5,181 bases of DNA from Bacillota bacterium (GTDB taxonomy: Bacteria; Bacillota; Sulfobacillia; Symbiobacteriales; Symbiobacteriaceae), in the NCBI GenBank assembly GCA_028287415.1, contig JAQBPS010000017.1, positions 1 to 5,181 on the forward strand. The letters run 5' to 3'. The notes beneath the pieces are model-generated. The model did no database searches, was not told where the DNA came from, and saw only the letters and a list, made by a program, of their open reading frames with translations. Positions 3,937 through 5,181 of the stretch are shown piece by piece. Numbering within the stretch: the stretch's first letter is position 1; each line of letters begins with the position of its first letter. The position numbers were made by a program, and so were the translations under genes.

Positions 3937-5181
3937 ACACGGGAAATCTACTGGAACATCTCAGGCATTTTCGTCATGTACTTGCTGCTGGTGCCGACGC
4001 TGGCCATCTTCTGCTACGGGTTTTGGCGCCGGATTCGGCTCTGGCGCATCGGCGGGGCGGCCGACCGGCTGGACCGCATTCCGGAGCGGCTCAAGCTGGT
4101 GTTCAAGCATGCGGTGCTCCAGACCCGCCTGTCCAAGAACAAGGTGGCGGGCTTCTTCCACATTCTGTTCTCCTGGGGCTTTGTCGTGCTCTTCCTCGGC
4201 ACCGTGGTCGTCATGATTCATGAGGACCTGCGCATCCCGATCATGCAGGGCAAGTTCTATCTCTACTTCCAATCGTTCCTCGTCGACACCATGGGCTTCC
4301 TCGCGATGATCGGCGTGGCGGTCGCGTGGGTGCGCCGCTCGGTGTTCAAGCCCCGGGCGCTGACCGACGGCAAGAAGGCCCCCTCGATCATGGATGACTG
4401 GGTCTTCCTGGCCCATTACCTGGTGATCATGTGGACCGGCTTCGTGGCCGAGGGCCTCCGGATTGTCGTGACACACGACCCCTGGGGTGCGTGGTCGCCC
4501 TTTGGCTACGTGCACGGCCAGCTGCTGGCATCCTTCATGAGCGTGCCGGCGATGACGCTGCTGCACCGGGGCCTCTGGTGGTTCCATCTGGCGGTCGCGT
4601 TCTCATTCATCGCCTACCTGCCTTACTCGAAGATGATCCACATCTTCACGGGGCCGTTCAGCATTTTCTTCGCGGATCTCCGCCCCCGGGGCCAGCTGCC
4701 CCTGACGGACATGGAGGCGGAGATGCCCGTGCTGGGCGCCGCAAGCCTGTGGGACCTCTCGTGGAAGGACCTTGCGGACCTGGACGCCTGCACGGAGTGC
4801 GGGCGCTGCCAGGAGAATTGCCCGGCCTACCTCACGGGCAAGCCGCTCAATCCCAAGGCCCTGATTCTGGACCTTCAGCGTCACCTGCATGAGAAGGGGC
4901 CGCTGCTGGCCCTGGCCGCCATGGGCGGCAACCGGCCTGCTGAGCAGCCGTTTGAGTCGGAACTGGTCGGACCGGTGATTGACCCCGAGGCGCTCTGGGC
5001 CTGCACCTCCTGCCGGGCGTGCATGGAGGTCTGCCCGGTCTACATTGAACATGTCCCGAAGATCATGGAGATGCGGCGCCACCAGGTGATGCTCCAGGGC
5101 GAGTTCCCGGCGGAGCTGAACCAGACGTTCAAGAACCTCGAGCGGCAGGGTAACCCGTGGGGCCTGAGCGCCCACACCCGG
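3907..5181 (+). CDS. Membrane haem b / iron-sulfur oxidoreductase, FadF/EMO type (HdrD-related), 3' partial
   Basis: The frame runs 425 residues to the window edge without a stop. The N-terminal part is a NarI-like membrane domain with about five helices (near 18-41, 82-105, 123-146, 165-187 and 222-241). His227 and His245 are 18 residues apart, as are two haem-ligand histidines of nitrate reductase NarI; His85 and His170 are further haem candidates. A cytoplasmic ferredoxin-like domain follows with two [4Fe-4S] motifs, C295-x2-C298-x2-C301-x3-C305-P and C366-x2-C369-x2-C372-x3-C376-P. GNPWG (415-419) is the conserved segment seen before the cysteine-rich CCG domains of HdrD-like proteins, which should lie beyond the edge; Bacillus FadF is about 700 residues. 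This family includes EMO, the ETF:(methyl)menaquinone oxidoreductase of syntrophs and metal reducers, and Bacillus FadF beside acdA. The inferred role is electron transfer from ETF to menaquinone in fatty-acid oxidation. The adjacency to the dehydrogenase supports this over a bona fide heterodisulfide reductase. Confidence 0.93.
   Translation, partial: MPMPIPMPMPTREIYWNISGIFVMYLLLVPTLAIFCYGFWRRIRLWRIGGAADRLDRIPERLKLVFKHAVLQTRLSKNKVAGFFHILFSWGFVVLFLGTVVVMIHEDLRIPIMQGKFYLYFQSFLVDTMGFLAMIGVAVAWVRRSVFKPRALTDGKKAPSIMDDWVFLAHYLVIMWTGFVAEGLRIVVTHDPWGAWSPFGYVHGQLLASFMSVPAMTLLHRGLWWFHLAVAFSFIAYLPYSKMIHIFTGPFSIFFADLRPRGQLPLTDMEAEMPVLGAASLWDLSWKDLADLDACTECGRCQENCPAYLTGKPLNPKALILDLQRHLHEKGPLLALAAMGGNRPAEQPFESELVGPVIDPEALWACTSCRACMEVCPVYIEHVPKIMEMRRHQVMLQGEFPAELNQTFKNLERQGNPWGLSAHTR

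Noticed and set aside
3961..4587. Minus-strand open frame of 208 codons opposite the membrane reductase
   Set aside because: It is His/Glu/Arg-rich, as expected for the antisense of membrane helices, with no domain; the + frame has haem histidines and iron-sulfur motifs.
4431..4892. Plus-strand frame of 153 codons inside the membrane reductase gene
   Set aside because: It is an off-frame reading of a gene whose correct frame shows membrane helices and cluster motifs throughout.
4603..5175. Minus-strand open frame of 190 codons opposite the iron-sulfur domain
   Set aside because: The + strand carries two complete CxxCxxCxxxCP motifs in a continuous frame; the minus frame is a high-GC shadow.
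3907..5181. Heterodisulfide reductase subunit D of methanogens as the identity of the last gene
   Set aside because: The sequence family is related, but the bacterial gene style and the adjacent acyl-CoA dehydrogenase favour the FadF/EMO role; the visible part alone cannot fully exclude other HdrD-like reductases.

Overview
The window is strongly GC-rich, with AGGAGG-type ribosome sites and dense G/C third positions. It holds a SpoIID-family protein, a low-complexity Gly/Pro/Cys protein resembling a spore-surface protein, and an acyl-CoA dehydrogenase beside a membrane iron-sulfur reductase of the FadF/EMO type. Together these suggest a high-GC, Gram-positive-type, probably spore-forming, menaquinone-using bacterium; a Symbiobacterium-like member of the Firmicutes would fit. 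That assignment is inferred from gene content and style, not from a marker gene.

Layout, all genes on the + strand. Positions 1-405 are the 3' end of a Gly/Pro-rich protein with CPPGC motifs and seven-residue repeats, followed by a GC hairpin (420-445). Positions 504-968 encode a small membrane-anchored or exported cupredoxin-fold protein that has lost the copper-binding Cys and Met. Positions 1107-1727 and 1742-2428 are a tight two-gene unit: a compact exported SpoIID/LytB-domain protein and an exported beta-sandwich protein with a proline-rich tail. A good intrinsic terminator (2451-2490) closes this block. Everything up to here appears to be exported or envelope-associated.

The second half is energy metabolism. 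After a 120-bp control region with two ACGT-centred palindromes comes a complete acyl-CoA dehydrogenase (2610-3770). A 136-bp spacer with two very stable hairpins follows. The last gene (3907 to the window edge) encodes the N-terminal 425 residues of a haem b / 2x[4Fe-4S] membrane oxidoreductase of the HdrD/FadF/EMO family. The two enzymes make a coherent electron path: acyl-CoA to dehydrogenase FAD, to electron-transfer flavoprotein (not in the window), to the membrane reductase, to menaquinone.

I see no RNA genes, insertion sequences, CRISPR arrays, phage genes or attachment sites. The points most worth a second look are the copper-less cupredoxin, the compact SpoIID-like/beta-sandwich pair, the palindrome ahead of the dehydrogenase gene, and the hairpin arm that could alternatively pair with the ribosome site of the membrane reductase gene.
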